From Novosphingobium resinovorum (GTDB taxonomy: Bacteria > Pseudomonadota > Alphaproteobacteria > Sphingomonadales > Sphingomonadaceae), in NCBI RefSeq assembly GCF_001742225.1, contig NZ_CP017078.1:290887-354886 (forward strand): a stretch of DNA of 64,000 nucleotides. The letters are read 5' to 3'. The position numbers and the translations under genes are program-made. The notes below the pieces were generated by a model. The model saw only the letters and a list, made by a program, of their open reading frames with translations, made no database searches and had not been told where the DNA came from. Below are positions 1-7,741 of the stretch, in pieces (positions within the stretch are counted from its first letter, which is position 1; the number at the start of each line of letters is the position of its first letter).

Positions 1-97
1 GCGATCGACATAGCTCAACGGGGATAATGTAATACAACGAGCGCCGCAATACCTATCCTGCCACCATCAAAAATCCCCCACCTAAATCTGCTTCCAC

Positions 98-115
98 GTG
101 TGCCACGTGGCACAC
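98..115. promoter_or_regulatory. parS-like centromere palindrome
   Basis: GTGTGCCACGTGGCACAC is a perfect 18-bp palindrome about 100 bp beyond the end of parB. Its centre CACGTG and outer TGT/ACA match 12 of 16 positions of the classical Spo0J/ParB site (TGTTTCACGTGAAACA, from memory of the family). Its place beside parAB suggests a ParB-binding partition site. Only one copy was seen in the window. The role is inferred, the palindrome is directly visible. Confidence 0.6.
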
Positions 116-213
116 CCCAATTCTTTTGGAAGCGATGAAGACGCGGAAAGGAAGGATTGGGTTCAGGGCGCGAGCGACGGCCGCTGCCGGCGCTCTCACT
201 CACACCGGCGCGA

Positions 214-1224
214 TCAGCGCCAGCTCACGATGCGCGGTTCCGCTTCACCGTCGAAGTGCACCAGCGCCTCGACAACCATCGCGCGCTTTCCCTCGATCTC
301 GATGGTCGGCCGCTCCACGCGCTGCTTGCCACCTTTCGGCTTCGTCGTAGCGCGAGGGGCAGGGGCCTGTGCAGGCGCGGGAGGATCGATCGATATGGCA
401 GGAACCACCGGCGTCTCGTCCAGCGCACGATCGGCCTCCGCATCCCGGATTGTGTCCGTCGTGGGCTCCGGTGCGGGCGTCTCTCCCGGGCTCTGCGTAT
501 CGTCATCGCCGCTATCGGAGGTCGCATCGACTTCCGGTGAGGGGGCGGGGTCAGCTTTGGGTGCCGACTTCTTCGCGCCAACCTCGCGCGCGAAACGCTC
601 GCACGCCAACACGGTCATATCCTCGGCCGCGGTGTTCGCAACAAAGGCTCGTGTCGCAGCATCGTCCGTCTTGGCGGCCTGGGTGAGCGCGACAGCGCTC
701 CGCATCGATATGTCGGCGAACAGCAGCGCGATATAGTCCGGCGCCTTAGCGAGACCCTGATACCGGGTGAGCAGCGTGCGGTTACGCCCCGTTGCACGCG
801 CCAGCTCAGCCAGGGAGCGCCCCTTCGCGACCTGCCCCGTGACAAACCGGATCATGTCGGCCGTCGACAGATCCTCGCGCTGATCGTTCTCGATGAACTG
901 ATCGATGCGGACCCGTTCGATATCATCGGTCTTGCTGACGATCGCGCGGACCGGCACGCCGAGCTTCTGGCACGCGCGCCAGCGCCGCTCGCCGAACATG
1001 ATCCGGTAGCGCCCGTCGTCATCCCTCGGAGCGACAGTGATTGGCTGGAGCTGGCCGCGCTCCTTGATCGTCTCGGCCATTTCGTCGATCTTGGCCGGGT
1101 CGATCTCGCTGCGGACGTTCTCCGGATCGGGATACAGCAGCTCGGGGTCGATGAGCTGGACGCGATCGGCGTCCGCGACGGCGGCCTTCTCGCTGAAAAC
1201 GTCGAAACCGGAGAAGTCTGTCAT
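214..1224 (-). CDS. parB: ParB-family plasmid partition protein
   Basis: This 336-residue protein should bind the plasmid centromere and, with ParA, distribute plasmid copies to daughter cells. The N-terminal ParB nuclease-like (CTPase) domain covers about residues 22-115 and has the family box GERRWRA near 78-84. A helix-turn-helix follows near 135-155 (SLAELARATGRNRTLL). A low-complexity acidic/proline linker, about 215-290, separates it from a basic C-terminus. Its ATG overlaps the parA stop as ATGA, so the two are translationally coupled. A parS-like palindrome lies about 100 bp past its end. The length is normal for plasmid ParB/RepB proteins. Confidence 0.93.
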   Translation of the reverse strand: MTDFSGFDVFSEKAAVADADRVQLIDPELLYPDPENVRSEIDPAKIDEMAETIKERGQLQPITVAPRDDDGRYRIMFGERRWRACQKLGVPVRAIVSKTDDIERVRIDQFIENDQREDLSTADMIRFVTGQVAKGRSLAELARATGRNRTLLTRYQGLAKAPDYIALLFADISMRSAVALTQAAKTDDAATRAFVANTAAEDMTVLACERFAREVGAKKSAPKADPAPSPEVDATSDSGDDDTQSPGETPAPEPTTDTIRDAEADRALDETPVVPAISIDPPAPAQAPAPRATTKPKGGKQRVERPTIEIEGKRAMVVEALVHFDGEAEPRIVSWR

Positions 1225-1961
1225 ACGTGGCTCCCGATCCGGGTCATCGCTTCCTCAAGGAACGCGCGCATTGCGGGAAGCGAATTGCGCACGTCCTTAT
1301 CGAAGCGCCACACCGGCACATGCTCTTGGATGGCCTGGCTGTAGTGCGCGCGTTCCGGAAGGACGGCGGTGAACAGATTGCGGCCGATCTTGCTCTTGAT
1401 CGCGGCGAGCATGTCCATCTGATGCCGATCGTTGGCTCGCACGCGATTGGGGACCAGGCCGACGACGTGGATCGGCGTGCGCCGCTTCCCATTGACCGTC
1501 GCGATCGAGTCCGAGACCTGCTTGGTTGCAGCAGGGCCGAACGGCCCCAGCTCGACGGGGACGATCAGGTGGTTGCACACCAACAGCGCGGCGAAATTGA
1601 TCCATGACCAAGAGGGCGGCGTGTCGATGACGCAATAATCGAAATGCGGATCGAGCGCCGGAAAGTTGACATTGATGTTCGAAAGCGCGCGCGGGTAGTC
1701 CGCGTCATACTCGCCGCCCATGCGGTTCGAGTAGATCGCGAGCCGGGGAAAACTGGCGGGCGGGGTGTAGCCCGGCTCAAAGAGCGGCTTGCACGTGCCA
1801 AGGCTCTCGAAGTCGGCCAGTGCATCGGTCGCGTTGCACTGGCGATCAAGGTCGAGAAACAGCACGCGATGGCCGGCATCGGCCAGATGCCATGCCACAT
1901 GGCACGCGATCATCGTCTTGCCGGCGCCGCCCTTCTCGACGTTGATGGCGATGGTCTTCAC
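1221..1961 (-). CDS. parA: ParA-family partition ATPase
   Basis: This 246-residue ATPase would move ParB-bound plasmid over the nucleoid. A deviant Walker A motif, EKGGAGKT, sits at residues 9-16 and includes the signature lysine (KGGxGKT). The Walker B-like stretch YCVIDTPPS is near 108-116. There is no N-terminal HTH extension, so this is the short type Ib-like form, although the ParB partner is of the larger HTH type. The start is GTG at 1961, chosen because the conserved KTIAINVEKGG strand begins at once. The gene begins 3 bp after the stop of a small membrane protein and ends overlapping parB. Confidence 0.93.
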   Translation of the reverse strand: MKTIAINVEKGGAGKTMIACHVAWHLADAGHRVLFLDLDRQCNATDALADFESLGTCKPLFEPGYTPPASFPRLAIYSNRMGGEYDADYPRALSNINVNFPALDPHFDYCVIDTPPSWSWINFAALLVCNHLIVPVELGPFGPAATKQVSDSIATVNGKRRTPIHVVGLVPNRVRANDRHQMDMLAAIKSKIGRNLFTAVLPERAHYSQAIQEHVPVWRFDKDVRNSLPAMRAFLEEAMTRIGSHV

Positions 1962-1964
1962 GCG

Positions 1965-2156
1965 CTACCAGCCTCGATCGGAGTTGTTGTTCCAGTGGTC
2001 GTAACCGCGATAGTTCGAATCCGTTCGCGTGTTGCGACGCGCCTCCTCGTCCGGAGTGTCGCCACTCCAGATGCGCAGGCTCTTGCCGCCACCGCCCCTG
2101 AGGACGGTCCAAGCGATCAGGACGAACAATCCGATCGTCAGTAGATTACCCAACAT
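1965..2156 (-). CDS. Small single-pass membrane protein, first gene of the parAB operon
   Basis: The 63-residue product has one hydrophobic helix at about residues 3-20 (LGNLLTIGLFVLIAWTVL), then a glycine stretch GGGGK and a hydrophilic, Asn/Arg/Asp-rich tail. I do not recognise a family. It is the first gene after the divergent promoter region that contains a 9-bp inverted repeat. It stops 3 bp before the parA GTG, so it is almost certainly co-transcribed and coupled to parA. A link to partition or to membrane association of the plasmid is only positional inference. It is a believable gene because of its ATG, its membrane helix and the tight spacing. Confidence 0.6.
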   Translation of the reverse strand: MLGNLLTIGLFVLIAWTVLRGGGGKSLRIWSGDTPDEEARRNTRTDSNYRGYDHWNNNSDRGW

Positions 2157-2202
2157 GGCCTTCGCCTCCGTCGCCTTGATGAAAGGCGCAACCTGTAATA
2201 TA

Positions 2203-2235
2203 CGATACCGCTAATGCCGTCAATATGCGGTATCG
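2203..2235. promoter_or_regulatory. Inverted-repeat operator between the parAB operon and an RHH-like gene
   Basis: Perfect 9-bp arms CGATACCGC (2203-2211) and GCGGTATCG (2227-2235) are separated by 15 bp in the 98-bp divergent intergenic region. The AT-rich surroundings suggest overlapping promoters. It is a likely operator for ParA, ParB or the adjacent small DNA-binding protein. Which one binds cannot be told from sequence. Confidence 0.55.
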
Positions 2236-2254
2236 GTAATTACTAGGGCATTGG

Positions 2255-2455
2255 ATGACGTCTAGCAATATCCGTTCTGTCGGTCGCCCTCCAATGGGGG
2301 ATCAGACGCTTGCGCGGTTCCCAAAAGGCACGCTGGGGCGCATCAAATCAGTTCTTCGGGATGGCGAGAGTCAAGCCGACTTCATGCGCGAGGCGGTCGA
2401 GCTGGAGCTACGCCGGCGAGAGGGGCCGCCGGTAGGCGGCCCCGACCGCGCCTAG
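2255..2455 (+). CDS. Small ribbon-helix-helix-like plasmid regulator
   Basis: The 66-residue protein has a pattern compatible with an RHH/CopG fold. A short strand (QTLARFPKG, residues 17-25) is followed by two helices (LGRIKSVL and SQADFMREAVELELRRRE). Such proteins repress plasmid copy-control, partition or antitoxin promoters as dimers. It is transcribed away from parAB, with the inverted repeat 2203-2235 just upstream of its ATG, so autoregulation is plausible. Its stop codon overlaps the ssb stop on the opposite strand. No toxin partner gene is visible beside it. Family assignment is by pattern only. Confidence 0.5.
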   Translation: MTSSNIRSVGRPPMGDQTLARFPKGTLGRIKSVLRDGESQADFMREAVELELRRREGPPVGGPDRA

Positions 2456-2772
2456 TCGCGATCTTCCGAGCCCTTGGCGAGAACCGCAAAGCCGTCGGCG
2501 ATCAGTTCCACCGTGTAGCGCTTGCCCTCGGCAGTGTCGTAAGAGTTCTGCCGGACGCGGCCCGTGATATGCACCAAGTCGCCCTTCTGAGCCTTCGCGG
2601 CGCGCTCGATCAGCTTGCCGAACAGAGTCACCTCGTTCCAGTGGGTATCCGTCACCCACTCGCCATTGTCCTGGCGGTTGTAGTTGGCGGCGACGTTCAC
2701 CTTCGTCACCTTGTCATGCTCCGTGATCTTGCCGACGCGGCCGATGATCCGAAATTCAGCGATGTTCTGCAT
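2452..2772 (-). CDS. ssb: Single-stranded DNA-binding protein (plasmid SSB)
   Basis: The 106-residue protein consists of one OB fold. The N-terminal strand MQNIAEFRIIGRVGKI is followed by KVNVAANYNR, WNEVTLFGKLIERA, KGDLVHITGRVRQNSY and YTVELIADGFAVL, which is the normal order for SSB. It lacks the long acidic-tipped C-terminal tail of chromosomal SSB, as is common for plasmid SSB-like proteins. The ATG at 2772 was preferred over the upstream open frame because AAAGGACAGG precedes it and the OB fold starts there. It probably protects single-stranded plasmid DNA during replication or transfer. Confidence 0.85.
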   Translation of the reverse strand: MQNIAEFRIIGRVGKITEHDKVTKVNVAANYNRQDNGEWVTDTHWNEVTLFGKLIERAAKAQKGDLVHITGRVRQNSYDTAEGKRYTVELIADGFAVLAKGSEDRD

Positions 2773-3306
2773 GGTCCTGTCCTTTCGATTGATCAGGCTC
2801 ATTCCTGATGGGAATTGAAAGGGAGTGCAGTCGCCGCGATCAAGCGAAAAAACGGAGGGTCCGCGCAGCGGAAACCGTAGGCGCAGCCGGTTATTTGCTT
2901 GATCGTAGAAGGCGGCCAGCGCCCATTTTCCCATCGATTCAGGAAGAGCCGATCGAAGGGGCAGACGTGAATGTCGCGCGGGGGATCTCGGCGCCGCGGC
3001 TCAGTCGTGGCGCGGCAAAGGGATGGTCGACCAGTTCGACATGGCCGCGGGGGAAGGGAAGGGGGAACGCCGATGAAAAGGGCATTCGATCCAGATCGCG
3101 CGCTCTTTGGCTTGAAGACCTGGCGCTACGGCCGCGCTCAAGGTGAAAAAAACGGCTCAACCAAGCACGAACGTGGCCATTTGAGCGCTGCAGAAGCCGC
3201 ATGCTCCCCTCGGGAGCACCGCGACGCGGAGCGGCGCGTCCGACGGTTCGGTTAGGTGCCGTCATAGTGATTTGGCGTATCGGGTTGGGTCAGAGCGTCC
3301 TCGCCG
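2773..3306. other. Intergenic region without a convincing gene
   Basis: These 534 bp lie between ssb and the HTH replication gene. The only candidate is a 60-codon frame from ATG 3074 with a purine-rich leader (AAGGGGGAAC), but its product has no recognisable domain and is Arg-rich. I see no repeats comparable to the iterons. Confidence 0.4.
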
Positions 3307-4143
3307 TCAGGCGTTAGAGCGTTGGCCGACTAGGCCAACTCCATCTGTCCCTAGTAAATATGAATCTAGGAGCGGTTGACCATTTTTTTGAGACTCTTGG
3401 TTCTCGATCGCGATGGCAAGGCTGTCCAACACGCGCCGCAAGCCTTCGTCCTCGATGTCTTCGGCGACCATCTGGCGAGGGGTGCGCCAGAGTCGCATGG
3501 TTTCTATCTCTTCGATACGATCCACCTCACGCTGCACCACGTCATCGGGGAGCGGCACGGGCCGAAGAAAGCGCGGAAGGAACCGAGCGAGCCGGTTGGG
3601 GAAGCTCATGCGATAGACGTTCGACGTCTGCGCGTTGCGCGCCTTGTGGCGGTCGGCGGGCGGATCGATCGGGACGCATCGCCGCTGCTTCTCGATCAAC
3701 CCCATCTTGGCGAGGATCGACAGGCCGCGCCCGACACTCGCGCGAGACAGGCCGCTCGCGGCCTCGATCCATTCCCAGGTTGGGAAAACCTTGCCGGCGC
3801 AGGTTCGGGCAAGCGTCGTAAGCTGCTCGAACACGCGGATCGCCGCTGGCGTTATCAGCGTGACGAGCCGTTCGTCCTCGGAGAGCTGGCGACCCTCGGC
3901 GCGCGCGAGCCGCCGCACAGCGTTCTTGCGCTTCAGCAGCTCCACAGCCTTCTTATAGAGCCGGTCGGTTTCGCCCTTCGCGTAGCTGTAGAAAAAGTCA
4001 TCCTCGAACGTGCCGGCACGCCGGCTGTTCGGATGCACATGCGCGCGCGTCGGGTTTGGTGCGCCCGATCGTGATCTCGGCCGCGCGCGCTCAATGCGGT
4101 CGAGCGCCATGAAGCTCGCCTGCGCGAGTGAAACTGCTCCCAT
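3307..4143 (-). CDS. Helix-turn-helix replication-associated protein
   Basis: The 278-residue protein is predicted to bind DNA. A winged-HTH-like segment lies near residues 115-155 (PTWEWIEAASGLSRASVGRGLSILAKMGLI), the usual pattern of HTH_36/replication-protein domains. The N-terminus is basic and the C-terminus acidic. Genes of this kind commonly accompany repA on sphingomonad plasmids, where they are annotated as replication protein or HTH protein (family knowledge, recalled). It lies 270 bp downstream of the repA-side iteron cluster and in the same orientation. Its exact function, whether replication control or initiator helper, is not shown by the sequence. Confidence 0.65.
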   Translation of the reverse strand: MGAVSLAQASFMALDRIERARPRSRSGAPNPTRAHVHPNSRRAGTFEDDFFYSYAKGETDRLYKKAVELLKRKNAVRRLARAEGRQLSEDERLVTLITPAAIRVFEQLTTLARTCAGKVFPTWEWIEAASGLSRASVGRGLSILAKMGLIEKQRRCVPIDPPADRHKARNAQTSNVYRMSFPNRLARFLPRFLRPVPLPDDVVQREVDRIEEIETMRLWRTPRQMVAEDIEDEGLRRVLDSLAIAIENQESQKNGQPLLDSYLLGTDGVGLVGQRSNA

Positions 4144-4292
4144 CGTCCGTCCCCTTCATCGGGGCCGGGACCAGGCAAAACTTGGGCGTGGCGCGAAGCG
4201 CGCTCCCTTGAACCGAAGCTCAGGAACGGGTATGAGGGGGGTGTCTTATGTCCCGATCGATGCCGCCAAGCATCGCTCATCACATTCCAGGG

Positions 4293-4313
4293 TGCCCGGC
4301 CTCGTGCCGGGCA
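4293..4313. terminator. Hairpin between the HTH gene and the iterons
   Basis: TGCCCGGC and GCCGGGCA form a perfect 8-bp stem around a CTCGT loop, followed on the plus strand by TTCGTTT. On the minus strand, the direction of the flanking genes, no T-run follows. It could be a terminator for plus-strand or antisense transcripts, or an origin structure. Confidence 0.35.
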
Positions 4314-4415
4314 TTCGTTTATGTGGTCACGGCCGCTCCCTAATTCGTCGTCCGCCAATTGCGCACGACATCGGTATTTTTTGCCGGAAGCGACGCGCCA
4401 GCGAAACAACTACAA

Positions 4416-4539
4416 TTCGTGCTTTCGCGGACTAATGCAGGAAAAAGTTCGTGCTATCGCGGACCCGGGTGACGCGGGTTCGTGCTTTCGCGGACCTGAC
4501 TTCGTGTTTTCGGGGACCGGCACTCGTGCTTTCGCGGAC
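4416..4539 (+). repeat. Five iterons downstream of repA (candidate oriV)
   Basis: Five near-identical 17-mers of consensus TTCGTGCTTTCGCGGAC start at 4416, 4448, 4479, 4501 and 4523, all in the same orientation. Variants are GCTATCGC in copy 2, GTTTTCGGGGAC in copy 4 and a leading C in copy 5. Start-to-start spacing is 32, 31, 22 and 22 bp, that is about three and two helical turns, as expected for initiator-bound iterons. The cluster lies just beyond the repA 3' end and probably marks the replication origin. Confidence 0.85.
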
Positions 4540-4579
4540 CAAACAAGGCCGCGATGCAGAATCGATTCGCAACCCGCGC

Positions 4580-5440
4580 TTAGGCGGACATCAACGCCGG
4601 CTTCGGCGTAATTGTCACAGTCGTCGCGGTGGTATTCCGGCCCTTGCCCGCGACTGTCGCACTGGATGCAGTATCGCCCATAATGATGTGAAAGTCGGGG
4701 ATGGCATTTGCGTCGGTAATGCCCTTCATTACGTGCCGGAAGTGCTTCAAGGAATTTTGGTAGCCGAGTTGGAGCCGCAAATCGTCTAGCCCGACTTGGA
4801 CTGCACCACCCTTGCAGGTCGAAAGCGCGACCTCATAAAGCCGGCGCTCGACAGGGCCGAGCTGGAAATAGGAGGGCGAATATTCCAGCACGCGACGATC
4901 GCGCAGGATCGCACGGTAAAGCCAGTCGCACAGGCGAACCTTGACGCCCTTCAATCGCTTATCGCCGTTTTTGCTCTTGGTGTAGTGGAGCTGCGCTTCC
5001 GACAACCAAGAGAAGAAGCCAGCCTGGCCCTCGCCACCCGCTTCGATGTTGGTCTTGATCTGCGTGCCCTGGAGTCGTTCCAGCGCATCGGACAGTCGCG
5101 AGTAGGAGCGCGCCGAGCCATTGACGCCGGTCACGCGGAAAAGATCGTGAGCGGTAAAATAGAAATCTTGGGCAACAGCCTCGCCGGCATCAAGTTTGGA
5201 GACCAGCAAGCTCGCTATATAGAGCAATACTTCCTTGTCGTAGATAGTAGCGACCCCGCGAGGGCCGGGACCGATCTCGATCGACACCGCGTCGGTCTTG
5301 TAGATCAGCGAACGCTTCCACGCCGTCTTGGACAAAGCGAAAAACGGATACGCCATCAACGACTGCTCGCCGCGGACCTCGGTCAGCAATGGGCTGTCGA
5401 GAATGAACAAGTCGCCTTGGCTCAGGTCACGCTCGGTCAT
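4580..5440 (-). CDS. repA: Replication initiator protein RepA
   Basis: The 286-residue protein resembles the RepA/RPA initiators of alphaproteobacterial iteron plasmids. Typical blocks are MAYPFFALSKTAWKRSLIYKT-type N-terminal residues, the middle segment ARSYSRLSDALERLQGT, and the C-terminal SYFQLGPVERRLYEVA and LQLGYQNSLKHFRHVM, which make a winged-helix arrangement. The start at 5440 (MTERDLSQGD) was chosen because upstream residues are translated iteron sequence. Three iterons (5456-5576) sit directly in front of the gene and five behind it. This fits RepA binding both its own promoter and the origin. Confidence 0.88.
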   Translation of the reverse strand: MTERDLSQGDLFILDSPLLTEVRGEQSLMAYPFFALSKTAWKRSLIYKTDAVSIEIGPGPRGVATIYDKEVLLYIASLLVSKLDAGEAVAQDFYFTAHDLFRVTGVNGSARSYSRLSDALERLQGTQIKTNIEAGGEGQAGFFSWLSEAQLHYTKSKNGDKRLKGVKVRLCDWLYRAILRDRRVLEYSPSYFQLGPVERRLYEVALSTCKGGAVQVGLDDLRLQLGYQNSLKHFRHVMKGITDANAIPDFHIIMGDTASSATVAGKGRNTTATTVTITPKPALMSA

Positions 5441-5455
5441 GCCGCAATTTCCCGG

Positions 5456-5576
5456 GTCCGCGAAAGCACGAACGGCGAGGAAGGATGGTCCGCGAAAGCA
5501 CGAAACGGACCGTCGTCGCCACGGAAGGCAGAGGGCAGAGCCAGCGATCGGTGCCAATCTTCGTGCTTTCGCGGAC
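5456..5576. repeat. Three iterons in the repA promoter region
   Basis: The same 17-mer occurs inverted at 5456-5472 and 5488-5504 (GTCCGCGAAAGCACGAA) and direct at 5560-5576. Opposed copies in front of the initiator gene are typical of autorepression by RepA dimers. The spacing of the inverted pair is 32 bp, matching the downstream cluster. Confidence 0.75.
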
Positions 5577-5619
5577 CGACGTGGTGACAGGCGGCGTCGG
5601 CAGTAACTCGTCTCGCAAA

Positions 5620-5739
5620 CGATCGATTTTGAAGCGGCACCATATGAGAATGTGTAGCAGCCGCGCAGCGCGTATCAAAACACTTTCTCGATTGTGTGCT
5701 GTCGTGATAGGCGCGAAGGATGAGTTTTGAGAACGATTC
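5620..5739. promoter_or_regulatory. Possible resolution site of the multimer resolvase
   Basis: The 120 bp before the resolvase contain related elements: ATTTTGA near 5627, TATCAAAAC...TGATA (outer arms TATCA/TGATA) and GAGTTTTGAGAAC just before the ATG. The arrangement resembles a three-subsite res region, but the arms are short, so the call is tentative. Confidence 0.3.
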
Positions 5740-6330
5740 ATGCTGATCGGCTATGCGCGCGTCTCGACGCCCGAACAGGATCTGACGCCCCAGCTCGACG
5801 CGCTGCGCGAAGCTGGGTGCGAGCGGACCTTCACCGACAAAGCGAGCGGCGCCAAGGCGGACCGCGCTGGTCTAGCCGAAGCTCTGTCGCACGCACGTGC
5901 CGGAGACGTGCTGGTGGTGTGGAAGCTCGATCGTCTCGGCCGAACGATGAAGGGGCTGATCGATCTGGCCGCGAACCTTGCTGATCGCGGCATCGGCTTC
6001 CGTTCGCTCACGGACGGCATCGACACTGGCGGCACCGCCGGCAAGCTCGTCTTTCACATCATGGCTGCGATGGCCGAAATGGAACGCGACCTCATCCGCG
6101 AGCGCACGACGGCTGCCTTGATCGTGGCGCGGCGCGAGGGAAGGGTAGGCGGCCGAAAGACGGTGATGACGCCCAAGCGGCTAGAGGCAGCTCGCAAGCT
6201 CTTGGCTTCGGGGATGACGGTGCGCGAGATCGCGCCGACGATCGGTGTATCGGTGCCGACGCTCTACCGCCATTTCCCGGCGCCGGTGCAGGAGGCCATC
6301 AGCGCGGAAGGGGAAGGCCCTGGCGCGTGA
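5740..6330 (+). CDS. Small serine resolvase (plasmid multimer resolution)
   Basis: The 196-residue serine recombinase has the nucleophile Ser9 in MLIGYARVSTPEQD. Conserved catalytic arginine segments are WKLDRLGRTMKGL (about 62-74) and AEMERDLIRERT (about 112-123). A C-terminal HTH, MTVREIAPTIGVSVPTLYRHF, lies near 160-180. It resembles Tn3/gamma-delta-type resolvases, and its place next to repA suggests it resolves plasmid dimers. Its TGA stop overlaps the GTG of the next small gene. It lacks the C-terminal extension of the other resolvase at 6733-7599 and is clearly a different gene. Confidence 0.85.
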   Translation: MLIGYARVSTPEQDLTPQLDALREAGCERTFTDKASGAKADRAGLAEALSHARAGDVLVVWKLDRLGRTMKGLIDLAANLADRGIGFRSLTDGIDTGGTAGKLVFHIMAAMAEMERDLIRERTTAALIVARREGRVGGRKTVMTPKRLEAARKLLASGMTVREIAPTIGVSVPTLYRHFPAPVQEAISAEGEGPGA

Positions 6331-6515
6331 ACGTCTGGCTCTTCACCGGCGCAGACGGATTATCCGCTCTGACGATTGACGGGGAGGGGGCGAACCTCCC
6401 CGCCGAGCTGGGGCCGTGGACCAAGGTTCGGGCGATCGAATTGCACAATGACGGCCCCGACGAACAAGAGGCCATCGCCCTGATCGGCGAACATGGATTC
6501 TGCTGTTTCAACTAG
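6327..6515 (+). CDS. Small acidic protein coupled to the resolvase
   Basis: The 62-residue product starts at a GTG that overlaps the resolvase stop (GTGA), so translation is probably coupled. It is acidic, ends in the sequence GFCCFN, and has no membrane helix or known motif that I recognise. The overlap and the strand continuity support a real gene. An accessory role in resolution or copy maintenance is only a guess from position. Confidence 0.5.
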   Translation: MNVWLFTGADGLSALTIDGEGANLPAELGPWTKVRAIELHNDGPDEQEAIALIGEHGFCCFN

Positions 6516-6732
6516 CAATTGATCTGATCTCGCATCGATGCGCCGAACGGTGCATATGCCATGTTCCCTTTCCGTTCCATCACGCGTTACAATGGCCGTG
6601 AAGGGAATCACCATGCTGCCACTAATGCAGCCGGTGCCGATCGCCGAGGTGCCGAAGGGGATTCTTCTAGGCCCAGTCGGCCCGAAGCTGCGATTTTGGC
6701 CATGTTGAAGAACAAAGATTGAACATGGCGAT

Positions 6733-7599
6733 CTACCAGGCTCGCTCTTGTCCTCCAATCTCGTAAACATCGGTCTCGATCGAGCACCTGTAGCTCTCTG
6801 CGATGTTGAACATCTCTGTCTGGAGAGATGCGATCTCATCATCGAGGCTGACGCCATCGGCACCCTGATCATAGGCGACGGTCAGCGTGTAATCGCAGTT
6901 CCCGGTCTTTTGCATCTGGTAATCCCGCTCCAGCATCGCCTCAATGCGCTCGCGAGCGGGCTTTCTGCCACGACCATGCTTGTTGAAGTTCTCGATGGTC
7001 AGATGCAGGGCGATGGTGACAGAAGGCGGCTTTTCCGGCAGCCCGATCCTTGAAGGAATGACGTCAAGCGCCCGATAGACGGTCATTCTTGAGATCTTGA
7101 GGTCGCGCGCGACGCTGGCCTTGCTCGCGCCGGCGGTGATCCGGCGTCGGATTTCATCGTCATCGATGTTTTTCTTCCGGCCTTTGTAGACGCCTTCGGC
7201 GCGCGCCGCCTCGATCCCGGCGCGCTGCCGGTCCTTGATGAACGTCAGTTCCATGTCCGCGACCATGCCCAGAATGGTGATCACCATCCGCCCCATGCTT
7301 CCGGCCGTCGTCACCTCCGGCTCAAGCACCCGCAATGAGGCTCCCTTCTGGTCGAGTTCATGAACCAGATTGAGAACATCGCGTGTGGAGCGACCGAGCC
7401 GATCGAGACGCAGGACGACGAGTTCGTCATCGGCGCGCAGGAACTGCATGATCGTCTCAAGCTCCGTGCGTCCAGTGCGCGATGCGCCCGAGCCTGTTTC
7501 GGAGCGGAGGATTTCACAGCCCGCTGCCTTCAACCGGGCAACCTGGATGTCGAGATCCTGGTCGATGGTGCTGACGCGGGCGTAGCCGACGCGGGTCAT
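6733..7599 (-). CDS. tnpR: Tn3-family resolvase with C-terminal extension
   Basis: The 288-residue serine recombinase begins MTRVGYARVSTIDQDLD (Ser10 nucleophile). It has LRLDRLGRSTRDVL, a MELTFIKDRQRAGIEAAR helix and a C-terminal HTH at about 155-180 (AGASKASVARDLKISRMTVYRAL). It then continues for about 100 residues beyond the usual end, with HGRGRKPARERIEAML and an acidic tail. Such extended resolvases occur in some Tn3 subgroups. The start at 7599 was preferred because upstream codons are in the res-like repeats. A tnpA 3' fragment follows upstream on the same strand. Confidence 0.8.
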   Translation of the reverse strand: MTRVGYARVSTIDQDLDIQVARLKAAGCEILRSETGSGASRTGRTELETIMQFLRADDELVVLRLDRLGRSTRDVLNLVHELDQKGASLRVLEPEVTTAGSMGRMVITILGMVADMELTFIKDRQRAGIEAARAEGVYKGRKKNIDDDEIRRRITAGASKASVARDLKISRMTVYRALDVIPSRIGLPEKPPSVTIALHLTIENFNKHGRGRKPARERIEAMLERDYQMQKTGNCDYTLTVAYDQGADGVSLDDEIASLQTEMFNIAESYRCSIETDVYEIGGQERAW

Positions 7600-7609
7600 G
7601 GGCAAATCC

Positions 7610-7712
7610 GTCACATTAGGGTGGCTTTGCCCTCGTACAGTAACATTGGTGACGGAACCACCCTTTTGTGACATGTCGTATATGTCACTTCCGATCGTCA
7701 CGTTCGGGTGCA
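7610..7712. promoter_or_regulatory. Tn3-type res site
   Basis: GTCACATTAGGGTGG (7610-7624) faces CCACCCTTTTGTGAC (7658-7672) with 13 of 15 positions paired. GTGACAT/ATGTCAC arms lie at 7668-7674 and 7682-7688, and a further GTCACGTTCGGGTG starts at 7697. These repeated GTCAC half-sites between tnpR and tnpA are what a multi-subsite resolution region looks like. Confidence 0.65.
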
Positions 7713-7741
7713 CCCAAATGGTGCGAGCGGAAAGGCCCCGG

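Noticed and set aside
3074..3256. Sixty-codon plus-strand frame with a purine-rich leader
   Set aside because: Arg-rich product without motif, no neighbour support. It is mentioned only in the intergenic entry.
5740..7599. The two serine resolvases as one duplicated gene
   Set aside because: They differ in length, C-terminal domain, orientation and associated sites, so they are independent acquisitions.
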